From positions 1-64,000 of the forward strand of contig NZ_VWMY01000005.1 of NCBI RefSeq assembly GCF_008905045.1: a DNA stretch of 64,000 nucleotides, in the 5' to 3' direction. Numbering within the stretch: the stretch's first letter is position 1; every line of letters begins with the position of its first letter. Of this stretch, positions 16,706 through 25,474 are shown one piece after another. The notes below the pieces were generated by a model. It was not told where the DNA came from and did not search any database. It saw only the letters and a list, made by a program, of their open reading frames with translations. This DNA comes from Streptomyces albicerus. GTDB lineage: Bacteria > Actinomycetota > Actinomycetes > Streptomycetales > Streptomycetaceae. The position numbers and the translations under genes are program-made.

Positions 16706-17092
16706 CTAGATCCGCTGCACCTGGAGGACATGGAGATCGGGAGCGCCACGGGCGGGCGGCAGGACGCGGATGTGCGCATACGCGACAGGCCGCGCCGCGG
16801 CCGGCATACGCGGCAGCACCGCGGGCAGCGGCTGCGCACCCACGGGCAGTACGGCCCGCGCCTCGCGGGTGGGCATGCCGCAGCAATGGTCGTGTTCGGC
16901 GGGGGAGCCCAGCCGCTCCTGGGCGACGGAGACGGTGACCACGGGAGCGGCGGACCGCTCTCCTCGGTCGGGCGGCGCCAGGTACCCCAGACACATCACC
17001 AGCGTCGCGAACAGCACGGCCAGGGCAGGGCACAGCGTCGCGCCCCGTCCCCATGGGGCGCGACGCCCGTGCTGCTGCGTCCGGCTGCTCAT
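16706..17092 (-). CDS. Small membrane or exported protein, unknown
   Basis: A protein of about 128 residues that I do not recognise. A single hydrophobic stretch, ALAVLFATLVMCLGYLA, follows a basic N-terminus. The outer part has HDHCCGMPTRE and is rich in Pro and Ala. The start may be ATG 17092 or GTG 17095. A 14-bp palindrome, CATCACCGGTGATG at 17090-17103, overlaps the start, and a TAACAT -10-like element lies just upstream, so a leaderless message is possible. It sits 88 bp upstream of the DUF3105 gene on the same strand. The His/Cys cluster suggests metal contact (inference). Confidence 0.55.
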   Translation of the reverse strand: MSSRTQQHGRRAPWGRGATLCPALAVLFATLVMCLGYLAPPDRGERSAAPVVTVSVAQERLGSPAEHDHCCGMPTREARAVLPVGAQPLPAVLPRMPAAARPVAYAHIRVLPPARGAPDLHVLQVQRI

Positions 17093-17171
17093 CACCGGTG
17101 ATGTTATGCGGTGCCTGTGACAGCGCTTCGAGGACCCCGGGGATCAACGAGAGGCGCAGGCCCATGCATTG

Positions 17172-17186
17172 GTAGACACTGTCTAC
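17172..17186. promoter_or_regulatory. Operator-like palindrome, distal copy
   Basis: GTAGACACTGTCTAC, a perfect 7-1-7 inverted repeat, upstream of the TetR-MFS operon. A second copy centred 24 bp downstream overlaps the start codon. Confidence 0.78.
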
Positions 17187-17195
17187 TCGCCACTG

Positions 17196-17210
17196 GTAGA
17201 CAGTGTCTAT
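17196..17210. promoter_or_regulatory. Operator-like palindrome overlapping TetR start
   Basis: GTAGACAGTGTCTAT, matching the site at 17172-17186 except at the centre and last base. Its last two bases are the first two of the ATG at 17209. Binding here would block transcription, and possibly translation, of the operon. Confidence 0.75.
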
Positions 17211-17787
17211 GAGTGAACAGGAGGCGGGACTCCGATCCCGTCTGGTGGCCGTCGGCGTGGACCTGGTGACCCAGGAGGGGGCGCAGGCACTGTCGTTGCG
17301 GGAGATCGCCCGCAGGGCCGGCGTCTCGCACGGCGCCCCGCGCCGATACTTCCCGACCCACCTGGAGTTGCTGTCGGCGATCGCGCGGGAGGGCTTCGCC
17401 GAGCTGGGTGCCGAGGTCGCCGAGGAACTGAGCGGCGGCGAGGAGAGCCCACGCGCCCGACTCGCGGCGCTGGCACGGATCTACGTCGGCTTCGCACTGT
17501 CCCACCGCGGTATGTACCAGCTGATGTTCCGTCACGACCTGCTGGAGAGCAACAGCCTGGGCCTGCGCGAGACCAGCCTCCCGCTCTTCAACTCCCTTGT
17601 GGAGCTGGTGAGTCGGGTACGCCCGGACGTGCGGGCACCCGAAGTCGCGGGCGCGCTCTGGGCGAACCTGCACGGCATCGCACAGCTGTGGGGCTGGGGC
17701 AGCCTCCAGCTCGCCACAGGAGTCGACGGCGTCGAACCCCTCGTGCAGGCCGCCCTGGACGCGCACCTCGGGCCGGAACCCCGGTGA
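17209..17787 (+). CDS. TetR-family transcriptional regulator (WHG-type C-terminus)
   Basis: A repressor of 192 residues. The helix-turn-helix occupies about residues 10-55 with ALSLREIARRAGVSHGAPRRYFPTHLELL. The C-terminal region contains LWANLHGIAQLWGWG, the WHG-type TetR ligand domain. No ribosome site precedes ATG 17209; a GTG six bases earlier is also in frame. The operator overlaps the start, so the message may be leaderless. The stop overlaps the MFS start by four bases (GTGA), so repressor and pump are made together and autoregulation is expected. Confidence 0.9.
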   Translation: MSEQEAGLRSRLVAVGVDLVTQEGAQALSLREIARRAGVSHGAPRRYFPTHLELLSAIAREGFAELGAEVAEELSGGEESPRARLAALARIYVGFALSHRGMYQLMFRHDLLESNSLGLRETSLPLFNSLVELVSRVRPDVRAPEVAGALWANLHGIAQLWGWGSLQLATGVDGVEPLVQAALDAHLGPEPR

Positions 17788-19214
17788 ACCCGACACGCCA
17801 CCAGCGCCTCACCCTCGCCGCCGGCGTCACGGGGGCCGCGGTCGTCGCCCTCGACGGGACCGTGCTGACCGTCGCGCAGCCCACGCTTCAGCGCGACCTC
17901 GACGCCTCGTTCGGCCAGGTCCAGTGGACCAGCACGGGCTATCTCATCGCCGTCGCGAGCCTGCTCGTCTTCGCCGGCCGCCTCGGTGACCGATACGGGC
18001 ACCGGCGGGTCTTCGCCGTGGGAGTGCTCGGCTTCGCCGTCACCTCGGCGGCCATCGGCCTGGCCTCCGGGATCGGCTGGGTCATCGGTCTGCGTGTCGC
18101 GCAGGGCGTCTTCGGCGCGTTGCTGCAACCGGCCACCCTGGGGATGCTGCGCGCCGCGTATCCGCCCGACCGGCTCGGCATGCCGATCGCCTTGCGCACC
18201 AGTGCCATTGGCGCGGCCGCCGCGCTCGGCCCGCTCATCGGCGGTGCGCTGGTCGCCCACTTCGGCTGGCGGTCGGTGTTCTTCCTGAGCGTGGGCCCGG
18301 CGCTCGTGGCGGGCGCGCTGGCTCTCGTCGTACGCGTACCGGTCGCCGGCGTATCGGCGAGCGGTACGGCCGTACGCCTCGGCCTGCCCGGCGCCGGTCT
18401 CCTGGCCGTGACCCTGATGTGCCTGGTCCACACCCTCGTCGGACTGCCGGAATCCGGCTGGACGACTGCCACCGGGCTCGGATTCCTGGGCACGGCGGTC
18501 GTTTGCGCCGCCTTCGTCCGTAACGAGCGGCGTACGACAGGGCCGCTGATCCCGCCCGACGTGTTCCGCTCGACCGCGGTCACCTCGGCGCTCGGTGTGC
18601 TGGTGACGGTGTCGGCGGCGATGTTCGGCGCGCTGTTCCTCGGCACGTACTACCTCCAGGACGTCCTCGCCCTGGACCCGCTACGGAGCAGTCTGCACGC
18701 GCTGCCGCTCGCCGTGATGATGGTGGCCGGTGCACCGGTCTCCGCCGTACTGCTCCGGAGGTACGGCCCCCGGCGAACGACCGTGACGGGCATGCTCCTT
18801 GTCGCCCTCGCCACCCTTCTGATGTCCCGCCTCGACCGGGCGTCGGGCTCCCTGGTGATCGGCGGCTGCTTCGTGCTGCTGGGCGCCGGGTTCGTCTCCG
18901 TGATGGTCACCGCGACGGCGGTCGTCGTGCGCGAGGCGTCCGTGGCGTCGGCGGGCGTCTCCGGCGGACTCCAGCAGACCGCGATGAACGTCGGTCCGGC
19001 CCTCGGAGTGGCCGTGGCCGCGACGGTCGTCGAGACCGCCGCGGCCTTCAGCTCCGCGATGGGCTTCGCGCTGGTCGTGCTTGCGGCCGTGGCCGCGCTC
19101 GGCGCGGTGCTGGGCGCCGGGCTGCCGACCCGCGCATGCGCTACTCCTACGCGTAGAACGGCCCCGGCGTGCTCCAGGTGGTCGTCCCGAAGACATTCGC
19201 GTCATCGATGCTGA
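17784..19214 (+). CDS. MFS drug-efflux transporter (DHA2-like)
   Basis: A membrane transporter of 476 residues with about 14 predicted helices. It starts with GAAVVALDGTVLTVAQPTLQRDL, the helix-1 signature of DHA2 pumps, and has a GRLGDRYGHRRVF loop between helices 2 and 3. Motif C-like glycine-rich GAAAALGPLIGGALV is in helix 5. The GTG start overlaps the TetR stop by four bases. The last about 20 codons overlap the convergent secreted-protein gene by 68 bp and have unusual composition, so an ancestral stop may have been lost. Substrate unknown. Confidence 0.88.
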   Translation: MNPTRHQRLTLAAGVTGAAVVALDGTVLTVAQPTLQRDLDASFGQVQWTSTGYLIAVASLLVFAGRLGDRYGHRRVFAVGVLGFAVTSAAIGLASGIGWVIGLRVAQGVFGALLQPATLGMLRAAYPPDRLGMPIALRTSAIGAAAALGPLIGGALVAHFGWRSVFFLSVGPALVAGALALVVRVPVAGVSASGTAVRLGLPGAGLLAVTLMCLVHTLVGLPESGWTTATGLGFLGTAVVCAAFVRNERRTTGPLIPPDVFRSTAVTSALGVLVTVSAAMFGALFLGTYYLQDVLALDPLRSSLHALPLAVMMVAGAPVSAVLLRRYGPRRTTVTGMLLVALATLLMSRLDRASGSLVIGGCFVLLGAGFVSVMVTATAVVVREASVASAGVSGGLQQTAMNVGPALGVAVAATVVETAAAFSSAMGFALVVLAAVAALGAVLGAGLPTRACATPTRRTAPACSRWSSRRHSRHRC

Positions 19215-19833
19215 TGTTGACGTTGGTGACCTTGAGCCCGTACTGGGTCGCGGTCATGCCGGCCGGGCAATTCACTTCCACGGGAGGGAAGTTGACGTAG
19301 AAGTGCGGCCCGTACTCGCCGCCGTAGTTCCGGTGCGCGGACAGGATGTAGTTGCTGTCCGGCTCGTAGTACGTCGAGCCCAGGCGCTGCTGCTGGGTGC
19401 GCACGACGAAGCTCGTGCCATGGTCGAAACTGCCGTCAGGGCGAAGGCATCCGAAGGTGCGCGCGGTGTCGGCGTGGGCCTGGAAGTAGCCGCCGGTGCT
19501 GTTGAGACCGGCCAGATATCCGGGCTGGTTGCGGACGTTGTGCAGGATGACGCCGAGTTTGAAGCCCCCGCAGCCCGCCGTCGGGTCGTAGTCGTGGTAG
19601 ATGAGCTGGCACTTGCGGTCGCCGAAGTAAGCGGTCGGATCCGGGTTGTAGGGCTGCGGCACCACAGCCCCGTAGAACTTCACGGTCGCCGAGATGCCGC
19701 CCTCGGCGGCCGCCGGGATCTCCACGGTGGTCGTGGCGTGGGCGGCGCCCGGGCCGGTCAGGACGAGGACGAACCCGGCGAGTAACGCGCCGATCAGCCG
19801 CGCCGGATGTCTCAGCACACGCATGCTCCCCAT
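19147..19833 (-). CDS. Secreted protein of unknown function
   Basis: An exported protein of 228 residues. A signal peptide runs to VLTGPGAAHA, with the mature chain starting TTTVEIPAAAEGG. The mature part has several Tyr/Asn-rich stretches, such as YFGDRKCQLIYHDYDPTAGCGG and HRNYGGEYGPHFYVNFPP, and a few Cys that could form disulfides. I do not recognise a catalytic motif. The start is ATG 19833 following a GGGGGAAG site. The 3' end overlaps the MFS gene. It is probably an extracellular beta-rich protein. Confidence 0.7.
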   Translation of the reverse strand: MGSMRVLRHPARLIGALLAGFVLVLTGPGAAHATTTVEIPAAAEGGISATVKFYGAVVPQPYNPDPTAYFGDRKCQLIYHDYDPTAGCGGFKLGVILHNVRNQPGYLAGLNSTGGYFQAHADTARTFGCLRPDGSFDHGTSFVVRTQQQRLGSTYYEPDSNYILSAHRNYGGEYGPHFYVNFPPVEVNCPAGMTATQYGLKVTNVNISIDDANVFGTTTWSTPGPFYA

Positions 19834-19949
19834 ACGAAACTTCCCCCCTGTGCATGTCATGCACATTCACGTGAACGGTGACCAGCGCACGCTATCGGCA
19901 CCAGCGCCTCACGAGGGGACAAACGGCCCAGTCCTCACAACCGGAACGG

Positions 19950-21146
19950 TCAGACCCTGGCCTGGATCAGGGCATGCGTCCCGCTCGTACGCCAGGTCTC
20001 CGCGCCCGCGTCCAGCTCCTCCACGGTCCTCGGTGCCAGTCCCGTCACGACGTCCGACTTGAGCGTCCGCAGGGCCGCCACCGGGCCCGGGAAGTACGCG
20101 ACGACCTCGGCGAAGGGCGTGGTGGCCGGCCAGTGGCGGTCGCCCACCAGGCGGCGGTAGTTGAGGTCGCCCTTCATGACGGTGAGCGTGGCCGACGCGA
20201 AGTCCTCCCGCAGATCGGCCGGCATCAGCGCGTAGGGGTGCGGAGCGCAGGAGAACGGGTGGGTACGCAGGATCAGCCGGCCGGCGCTGACGGCCTGCCG
20301 CAGCCGCTCGCCGGTCTCCGCCGCGCGTCCGGACGCCCCGGTCATGCGGTCGAGACAGGCGAGGACGTCCGTGGTGGTGGCGTCGGAGACGTAGTACGGA
20401 TACGGCTTGAGGTGCAGGACGACGGAGGCCGCCCGGCGCGTCGTGAGCAGGTGATCCGCGAGGACGAGGTCGGGGAGCAGTTCGGGGCCGGCGTTGTCCG
20501 CGACGAGGCAGACCTTGCCTGGGTCATGGGCGTCGAGAGTCTCCCAGAGCGCGGGGGAGTCGTCGACGACGAGTCCTGTCACACGTTCGCCCAACCCCTC
20601 GGCGCCCGCGGACAGTTGGAAGCCCAGATCGGCCCGGTTGCCCCAGAGCGAGGAGAGCAGGAGGGTGAGGTCCTGCTCCACCACCGGGAGTTCGGGCAGG
20701 CGGTCGAGCGCCGACAGCTCCTCGTCGACCTTGGAGTTCGTGAGCTCCGCGCTCTTGAAGGGCGCGAACGGGTCGATGCCCTGCCAAGGGCCCGGCGTGA
20801 AGTGGCGCAGGGCGGCCAGCAGTTTGCGGTAGAAGAAGCTCTCCGCCCACAGGAACGGCACGTCCGTCCAGCGCTGCCCGTAGTAGGGCTCGTCCTGCCA
20901 TCGGCCGGCACCCGGTTCGCCGTCGTCCAGCCGCTCGATGGCTCCTTTGGTGATCTCCTCAACGAGGGCGTCCAGCGCACGCTGCTGCTCGGGGGGATAC
21001 GGCGTGGCCCGTCGCACGCGCTCGATGAGGGCGGGATGCCGCTCGTCCAGCACGCTCCGGGCGAAGGAGCCGGGGGTGCTGACGATGACGGGGGCACGGT
21101 CGTGGGCTTCGGAGGTCTCACCGGGGCTGGGGCTGGGGCACATCAT
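19950..21146 (-). CDS. Damage-control phosphatase, ARMT1/DUF89 family
   Basis: A cytoplasmic metal-dependent phosphatase of 398 residues. The family hallmarks appear in order: DVPFLWAESFFYRKLL near residue 95, LLSSLWGNRADL near 165, CLVADNAGPELLPDL near 210 with the Asp-Asn metal site, VMKGDLNYRRLVGD near 325, and LRTLKSDVVTG near 365. Known members remove phosphate from damaged or excess sugar phosphates such as fructose 1-phosphate. The substrate here is not decided. The gene stands alone and starts at ATG 21146 or 21143. Confidence 0.87.
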   Translation of the reverse strand: MMCPSPSPGETSEAHDRAPVIVSTPGSFARSVLDERHPALIERVRRATPYPPEQQRALDALVEEITKGAIERLDDGEPGAGRWQDEPYYGQRWTDVPFLWAESFFYRKLLAALRHFTPGPWQGIDPFAPFKSAELTNSKVDEELSALDRLPELPVVEQDLTLLLSSLWGNRADLGFQLSAGAEGLGERVTGLVVDDSPALWETLDAHDPGKVCLVADNAGPELLPDLVLADHLLTTRRAASVVLHLKPYPYYVSDATTTDVLACLDRMTGASGRAAETGERLRQAVSAGRLILRTHPFSCAPHPYALMPADLREDFASATLTVMKGDLNYRRLVGDRHWPATTPFAEVVAYFPGPVAALRTLKSDVVTGLAPRTVEELDAGAETWRTSGTHALIQARV

Positions 21147-21240
21147 TCCCCCAGTAAACCGTCCCAGGTCCCTCAGCAGCCGCGCGACCGTATGGAACGC
21201 ACACGATCGAACCGTAGTTCGCGGCAGTAGGCGTCAGCCG

Positions 21241-22662
21241 TCAGCCCCAGCTCTGCGAGTACTCGTTGCGGTAGCGCCTGCGCCCTCGCTCCGAGCGGAT
21301 CTTGAGGGCCACCAGGGCGACCAGGCTGCCCGCGATGAGGAACAGGCCGGGGCCGACGTTCCGGATGTCCGCGACCCGCTCCAGCGCGGAGGCCACGCTG
21401 CCGGTCTGACCCTCGGGCACGGAGTCCACCGGTCCCGAGGCACCCGGCAGGACCGCTCCACCGGGGGCGGTCGAGGATGTGCCGGGAGGTACCGCCGCGC
21501 CCGCGCCGTTGTCGGTGTTTCCGTTGCTTCCGGTGTTCCCGGAAGAGGGCGTCGCCTGACCGGCCGACCCGGGATCGCTCGCCAGCTTCACCCCGAGCGA
21601 GTCCAGCGCCTTGGTGACCGGCTGGAAGAACGTCGTACCGCCGCTGTCGCAGTCCCCGTTGCCGCCCGAGGTGACGCCCAGGGCCAGGCCGTCGGCGAAC
21701 ATCGGGCCGCCGCTGTCGCCCGGTTCGGCGCACACCGTGGTCTCGATGAGCCCGGTGACCGTGCCCTGCGGGTAGTTCACCGTGGCGTTCATTCCGGTCA
21801 CCTCGCCGGACTGGAGCCCGGTCGTGCTGCCGCTGCGGAAGACCTTCTGCCCGACGGACGGATCGGCCGCCCCCGTGATCCGTACGCCCTGGCCGTCGCC
21901 GACGGCCACGATGTCGGCTCCGCTGAGCAGGGTGCCGGGGCTGTACTGCACGAGCGAGAAGTCACCGCCGGGGAACGATCCGTTGACGGTCGACCCGACC
22001 AGCTGGTTTCCCTGCTGGTCCGAGAACCATGTCGTGCCCGTCGGGCCGCAGTGTCCGGCCGTCAGAATGAAGTTAGCCTGCCCGTTGGTCACGTTGAAGC
22101 CCGCCGAACACCGGCCGCTGCCGCCGAAGAGCGGGGCGGCGCCGTTCAGCCGCGGGGTGAACGTTCCCTCGGTCCGCTCCATGCGCACGGACTTGCCGAT
22201 GCTCTCGGCGACCTCGGTCAGTCGGTCCCACTCGGCGGCGGAGACGGTGCTGTCGGCGCGCACCACCACCTGGTTGGACGCGTAGTCCATCGCCCAGGAG
22301 GTACCGGCCACCTTCGGCGCGTCCTTCAAGGCGTCGGTGGCCGAGCGGAGATCCCGCATGGTGTAGCGCACGGACTTCGGGACGGCACCCGCGCTGCGTA
22401 CGTCGGCGGCCGCCTTCTCGTCGGTGACCGCGACGACCGGGCGCCCCTCGGCGTCGATCCAGCTGCCCGCCGTACGCGACGTGCCCAGTTCGGAGACCAG
22501 CTCCCGCCCCGTCTCGGCGGCCCGGGTCTCGGCGTTCGGGGCCTTCGGTTCGCCCGACGTCTCGCTCGCCACGGCATGCGAGACCATCAGCCCTCCGCAC
22601 ACCAGCCCGCCGATGGCGGCGAATCGTGCGATCCGCTGAACGTTCCGTCGTGCATGCCTCAT
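21241..22662 (-). CDS. Membrane-anchored S1 serine protease
   Basis: A secreted chymotrypsin-fold protease precursor of 473 residues. A signal peptide of about 33 residues is followed by a pro-region of about 150 residues. The catalytic domain has its His in LTAGHCG, its Asp in GGDFSLVQY and its Ser in EPGDSGGPMF, with the streptogrisin-type Cys pairs nearby. After the domain comes a Gly/Ser/Thr-rich linker. One C-terminal helix, GPGLFLIAGSLVALVAL, is followed by RSERGRRRYRNEY, which should tether the enzyme to the outer membrane face. Ordinary streptogrisins lack such an anchor. It is divergent from the ECF sigma gene at 22884. Confidence 0.9.
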   Translation of the reverse strand: MRHARRNVQRIARFAAIGGLVCGGLMVSHAVASETSGEPKAPNAETRAAETGRELVSELGTSRTAGSWIDAEGRPVVAVTDEKAAADVRSAGAVPKSVRYTMRDLRSATDALKDAPKVAGTSWAMDYASNQVVVRADSTVSAAEWDRLTEVAESIGKSVRMERTEGTFTPRLNGAAPLFGGSGRCSAGFNVTNGQANFILTAGHCGPTGTTWFSDQQGNQLVGSTVNGSFPGGDFSLVQYSPGTLLSGADIVAVGDGQGVRITGAADPSVGQKVFRSGSTTGLQSGEVTGMNATVNYPQGTVTGLIETTVCAEPGDSGGPMFADGLALGVTSGGNGDCDSGGTTFFQPVTKALDSLGVKLASDPGSAGQATPSSGNTGSNGNTDNGAGAAVPPGTSSTAPGGAVLPGASGPVDSVPEGQTGSVASALERVADIRNVGPGLFLIAGSLVALVALKIRSERGRRRYRNEYSQSWG

Positions 22663-22753
22663 CCACGGCTCCCGTGCGACTGTCCTGACACAGCGTCACT
22701 TCTGCGAGCGCTCACGCGAGGTGAGCGCCCTCCTTCAGTACGTGCCGCCGCTC

Positions 22754-22771
22754 GGTCCGGTTCACCGGACC
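22754..22771. promoter_or_regulatory. Inverted repeat upstream of ECF sigma gene
   Basis: GGTCCGG and CCGGACC flank TTCA. The repeat lies between the divergent protease and ECF sigma genes and may be an operator or part of a promoter. No regulator can be assigned. Confidence 0.4.
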
Positions 22772-22883
22772 CGCACGCTCTTCCGAGTCGGCCAGAACCT
22801 GCCTGTAATCCGGACCGCCCCGCCGGACATAGGGAGGCGCGACGGGCAGTCGGCAAGACTGCGGGGGATGAAGGGAGACGGGT

Positions 22884-23501
22884 GTGCCGGGAGACGGAGA
22901 CCCATCCGAGGAGACGAACGAAGCGAGGCTCAGAGCCTTGTTCGAGGCGCACTACCGGCAGGTGCTGAGGTTCGCCGAACGACGGGCGGACGACGGGGAG
23001 ATGGCCAAGGACGTCGCGGCCGAGACCTTCGTCGTCGCCTGGCGGCGCCTGGACAAGGTCCCGAGCGGGCCGGAGGAGTCGCTGCCCTGGCTGTACGGCG
23101 TGGCGCGCAACGTCCTGGCCAACGAGCAGCGCGGCAGGCGGCGCGGCGGCAGGCTGAGCGCCCGCCTCCGGCGTACGACATCGGTGGCGCCGACCGCTCC
23201 CGACCATGCCGAGGGAGTGGTCACCGGAATCCACCTGCGCGAGGCCCTCGCCACCCTGTCGGCCCGCGACCGGGAGACGCTGCAACTCATCGGCTGGGAC
23301 GGCCTCGACGCACAGCAGGCGGCACGCGTCGTCGGCTGCTCGACTCGGGCCTTCGCCGTACGGCTGCACCGGGCGCGCCGCCGGCTGGAGAGCGCGCTGG
23401 CACACACGGAGAACGAGGAGCAGCACGGGACGCTCGGCGAACTGGAGCGTGAGCTGGGGGAGTTGGGCGCCGGAGTACGGCTGAAGGGGAGGCGGACATG
23501 A
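22884..23501 (+). CDS. ECF RNA polymerase sigma factor
   Basis: A sigma-70 family ECF factor of 205 residues. Region 2 spans about residues 15-85, with LFEAHYRQVLRFAERR, then MAKDVAAETFVVAWRRLDKVP and LPWLYGVARNVLANE. Region 4 spans about residues 120-170, with LATLSARDRETLQLIGWDGLDAQQAARVVGCSTRAFAVRLHRAR. The start is GTG 22884. The next gene begins within its stop codon (ATGA), pointing to a co-produced membrane partner. Similar pairs occur across Streptomyces; the signal is unknown. Confidence 0.92.
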   Translation: MPGDGDPSEETNEARLRALFEAHYRQVLRFAERRADDGEMAKDVAAETFVVAWRRLDKVPSGPEESLPWLYGVARNVLANEQRGRRRGGRLSARLRRTTSVAPTAPDHAEGVVTGIHLREALATLSARDRETLQLIGWDGLDAQQAARVVGCSTRAFAVRLHRARRRLESALAHTENEEQHGTLGELERELGELGAGVRLKGRRT

Positions 23502-24265
23502 GGGCGCGTGAGGATACGACGGAGACGGAGGCCCGGGTGCGTCAACTGATGGGCCCCGCCGACCCGTTGGACGACCGGGTCGAAGAGGGCGAGGCGGACC
23601 GGGACGTCCTGGCGCGGGTTCTCGCCACGGATCCGCGCCCGCGGAAGGGGCGCAAGCCCGCGTACCGGCCGCGCCGTCGTCGCGGCTGGGTGGTCGCTGT
23701 CACCGCTCTCACGGCCCTGACGGGGGCGGGACTCGCCGCGGAGGCGACGGGGATCATCCCCGACGATGTCATCTGGGGGCTGAACCGCGCCGGCCATGGC
23801 CTCGGCGCCGAGGGCCTGGAGGCCGACACCGACAACGCCCGCAAACTGTTCGAGGGCAAGGCACCGAACGGTGACCGGCTCGAGTACTGGCAGGCCCCCA
23901 ACCCGTCCGGCGGCGAGTGCACGTACCTGCGCGTCATTGAAAGCGAGGGAGGCAAAGCCAACAGCGAGTCGAGCTGCGGCCGGGGCGGTGAATACGCCGA
24001 TACGCCCGAGGTCTGGGCCGAGACCAACATGAACGCCTTGGACGACTGGACCGCGCTCTACGGCAAGGTGCCCGACTCGGCGGTCAGCGTCCGGGTGACC
24101 TTCGAGGACGGCGGGGTCGAGGGGCCGATCAAAGCCGACGCGCACCACTACTTCCTGACCTTCCTGCCCCTCCACGACCGGAGCAACTGGGACTGGGCGG
24201 CGTACAAGGTGGAGGCACTGGATGCGAACGGCCGGGTCGTCGCGGTCGAGCACGCCTACCGCTGA
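23498..24265 (+). CDS. Membrane partner of ECF sigma factor (putative anti-sigma)
   Basis: A protein of 255 residues with an acidic N-terminus (about 45 residues), a basic patch RPRRRRG and one transmembrane segment, WVVAVTALTALTGAGLAAEA. The exported part has two Cys, in GGECTYLRV and ESSCGRGG, and no recognised domain. It overlaps the sigma gene by four bases, as anti-sigma genes do. There is no zinc-binding anti-sigma motif HXXXCXXC. The assignment to anti-sigma function rests on context only. Confidence 0.75.
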   Translation: MRAREDTTETEARVRQLMGPADPLDDRVEEGEADRDVLARVLATDPRPRKGRKPAYRPRRRRGWVVAVTALTALTGAGLAAEATGIIPDDVIWGLNRAGHGLGAEGLEADTDNARKLFEGKAPNGDRLEYWQAPNPSGGECTYLRVIESEGGKANSESSCGRGGEYADTPEVWAETNMNALDDWTALYGKVPDSAVSVRVTFEDGGVEGPIKADAHHYFLTFLPLHDRSNWDWAAYKVEALDANGRVVAVEHAYR

Positions 24266-24266
24266 C

Positions 24267-24323
24267 CTCTGAGGGGGCACGCCTGGCCTCTGAGGGGGCG
24301 CGCCCACGGGCGTGCCCCCTCAG
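24267..24323 (+). terminator. Terminator with duplicated upstream arm
   Basis: The downstream arm GGCGTGCCCCCTCAG (24309-24323) pairs perfectly over 15 bp with CTGAGGGGGCACGCC at 24269-24283. It can also pair with CTGAGGGGGC at 24290-24299. The upstream arm is duplicated (CCTCTGAGGGGGC occurs twice), so two exclusive hairpins are possible. It directly follows the ECF partner gene. Confidence 0.7.
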
Positions 24324-24415
24324 CGAGCTGTTGCCGAAACAGCAACTTCGCTCGATACCACCGCGGACGCGTCGCGATGATCGGGTTTAGTGGAAGCCCC
24401 GCCCAAGGAGGACAT

Positions 24416-25444
24416 ATGACGCAGCCCGCCAGTCCGTTCACACCGGCGGACGCCCGGCATCGAATGGTCGACGTTCCCGATGGCCGTATCCACCTGGTGG
24501 AGCAGGGCACCGGGCCTCTTGTCCTGCTGGTCCACGGCTTTCCCGAACTCTGGTACTCGTGGCGCCACCAGCTTCCCGCGCTCGCCGCGGCCGGCTACCG
24601 CGCGGTCGCCGTCGACGTTCGCGGGTACGGACGTTCCTCGACACCCCACGCCGTGGACGCGTACCGCATGCGGACGCATGTCGAGGACAACGTCGCGGTC
24701 GTGCGCGCCCTCGGCGAGGAGACCGCCGTGATCGTCGGCCACGACTGGGGCTCGACCATCGCCGCCGACTCCGCCCTGCTCGAGCCCGACGTCTTCTCCG
24801 CCGTGGGGCTGCTCGGCGTGCCGTACTCGCCGCGGGGCGGCATCCGGCCGACCGACGCCTTCGCCATGATCGGCGGGGACGAGGAGTTCTATGTCCGCCA
24901 CTTCCAGGAGCCGGGCCGGGCGGAGGCGGAGATCGAGCGGGATGTACGGGGATGGCTGACGGGGTTCTACGCCACGCTGTCGGGCGACACGATGCCGCCG
25001 TCGGGAGAGAGCAGCGTCTTCTTCGTTCCGGCGGGCGGCAGGCTCTCCGACCGGTTCGTGAAGGACAGGCCGTCCTGGCTCACGGACCAGGAACTCGACT
25101 TCTACGTCGGCGAGTTCGAGCGCACGGGACTCACGGGAGCACTCAACCGCTACCGCAATGTCGACCGCGACTGGGAGGACCTCGCCGAGTGGGACGGAGC
25201 CCCGATCACCCAGCCGTCACTCTTCGTCGCGGGCGAACTCGACGCGTCCATCGCCTGGTTGGCGGACGCGATCAAGGCGTTCCCCACCACACTCCCGGGC
25301 CTGGTCTCCTCGCACCTGATCGCGGACTGCGGCCACTGGGTACAGCAGGAACGCCCCGACGAGGTCAACCGGCTGCTGACCACCTGGCTGGAAACCCTCA
25401 ACGAGCCGACGCCACAAGGCCGGTCTTCGCGGCGGCGACGCTGA
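24416..25444 (+). CDS. Epoxide hydrolase (alpha/beta hydrolase fold)
   Basis: A cytoplasmic hydrolase of 342 residues that opens epoxides to diols. The oxyanion-side motif HGFPELWYSWRHQ is near residue 40. The nucleophile is Asp110 in VGHDWGS, the acid is the Asp in AGELDASIAW, and the base is His307 in DCGHWVQQ. The cap domain lies between residues 135 and 230, where a ring-opening Tyr is expected, for instance in LTGALNRYRNV. The start is ATG 24416, 5 bp after a strong AAGGAGG site. It has no obvious operon partner. Confidence 0.9.
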   Translation: MTQPASPFTPADARHRMVDVPDGRIHLVEQGTGPLVLLVHGFPELWYSWRHQLPALAAAGYRAVAVDVRGYGRSSTPHAVDAYRMRTHVEDNVAVVRALGEETAVIVGHDWGSTIAADSALLEPDVFSAVGLLGVPYSPRGGIRPTDAFAMIGGDEEFYVRHFQEPGRAEAEIERDVRGWLTGFYATLSGDTMPPSGESSVFFVPAGGRLSDRFVKDRPSWLTDQELDFYVGEFERTGLTGALNRYRNVDRDWEDLAEWDGAPITQPSLFVAGELDASIAWLADAIKAFPTTLPGLVSSHLIADCGHWVQQERPDEVNRLLTTWLETLNEPTPQGRSSRRRR

Positions 25445-25474
25445 TGGACAGCCGCGCGACGACCTCGTCGGGGG

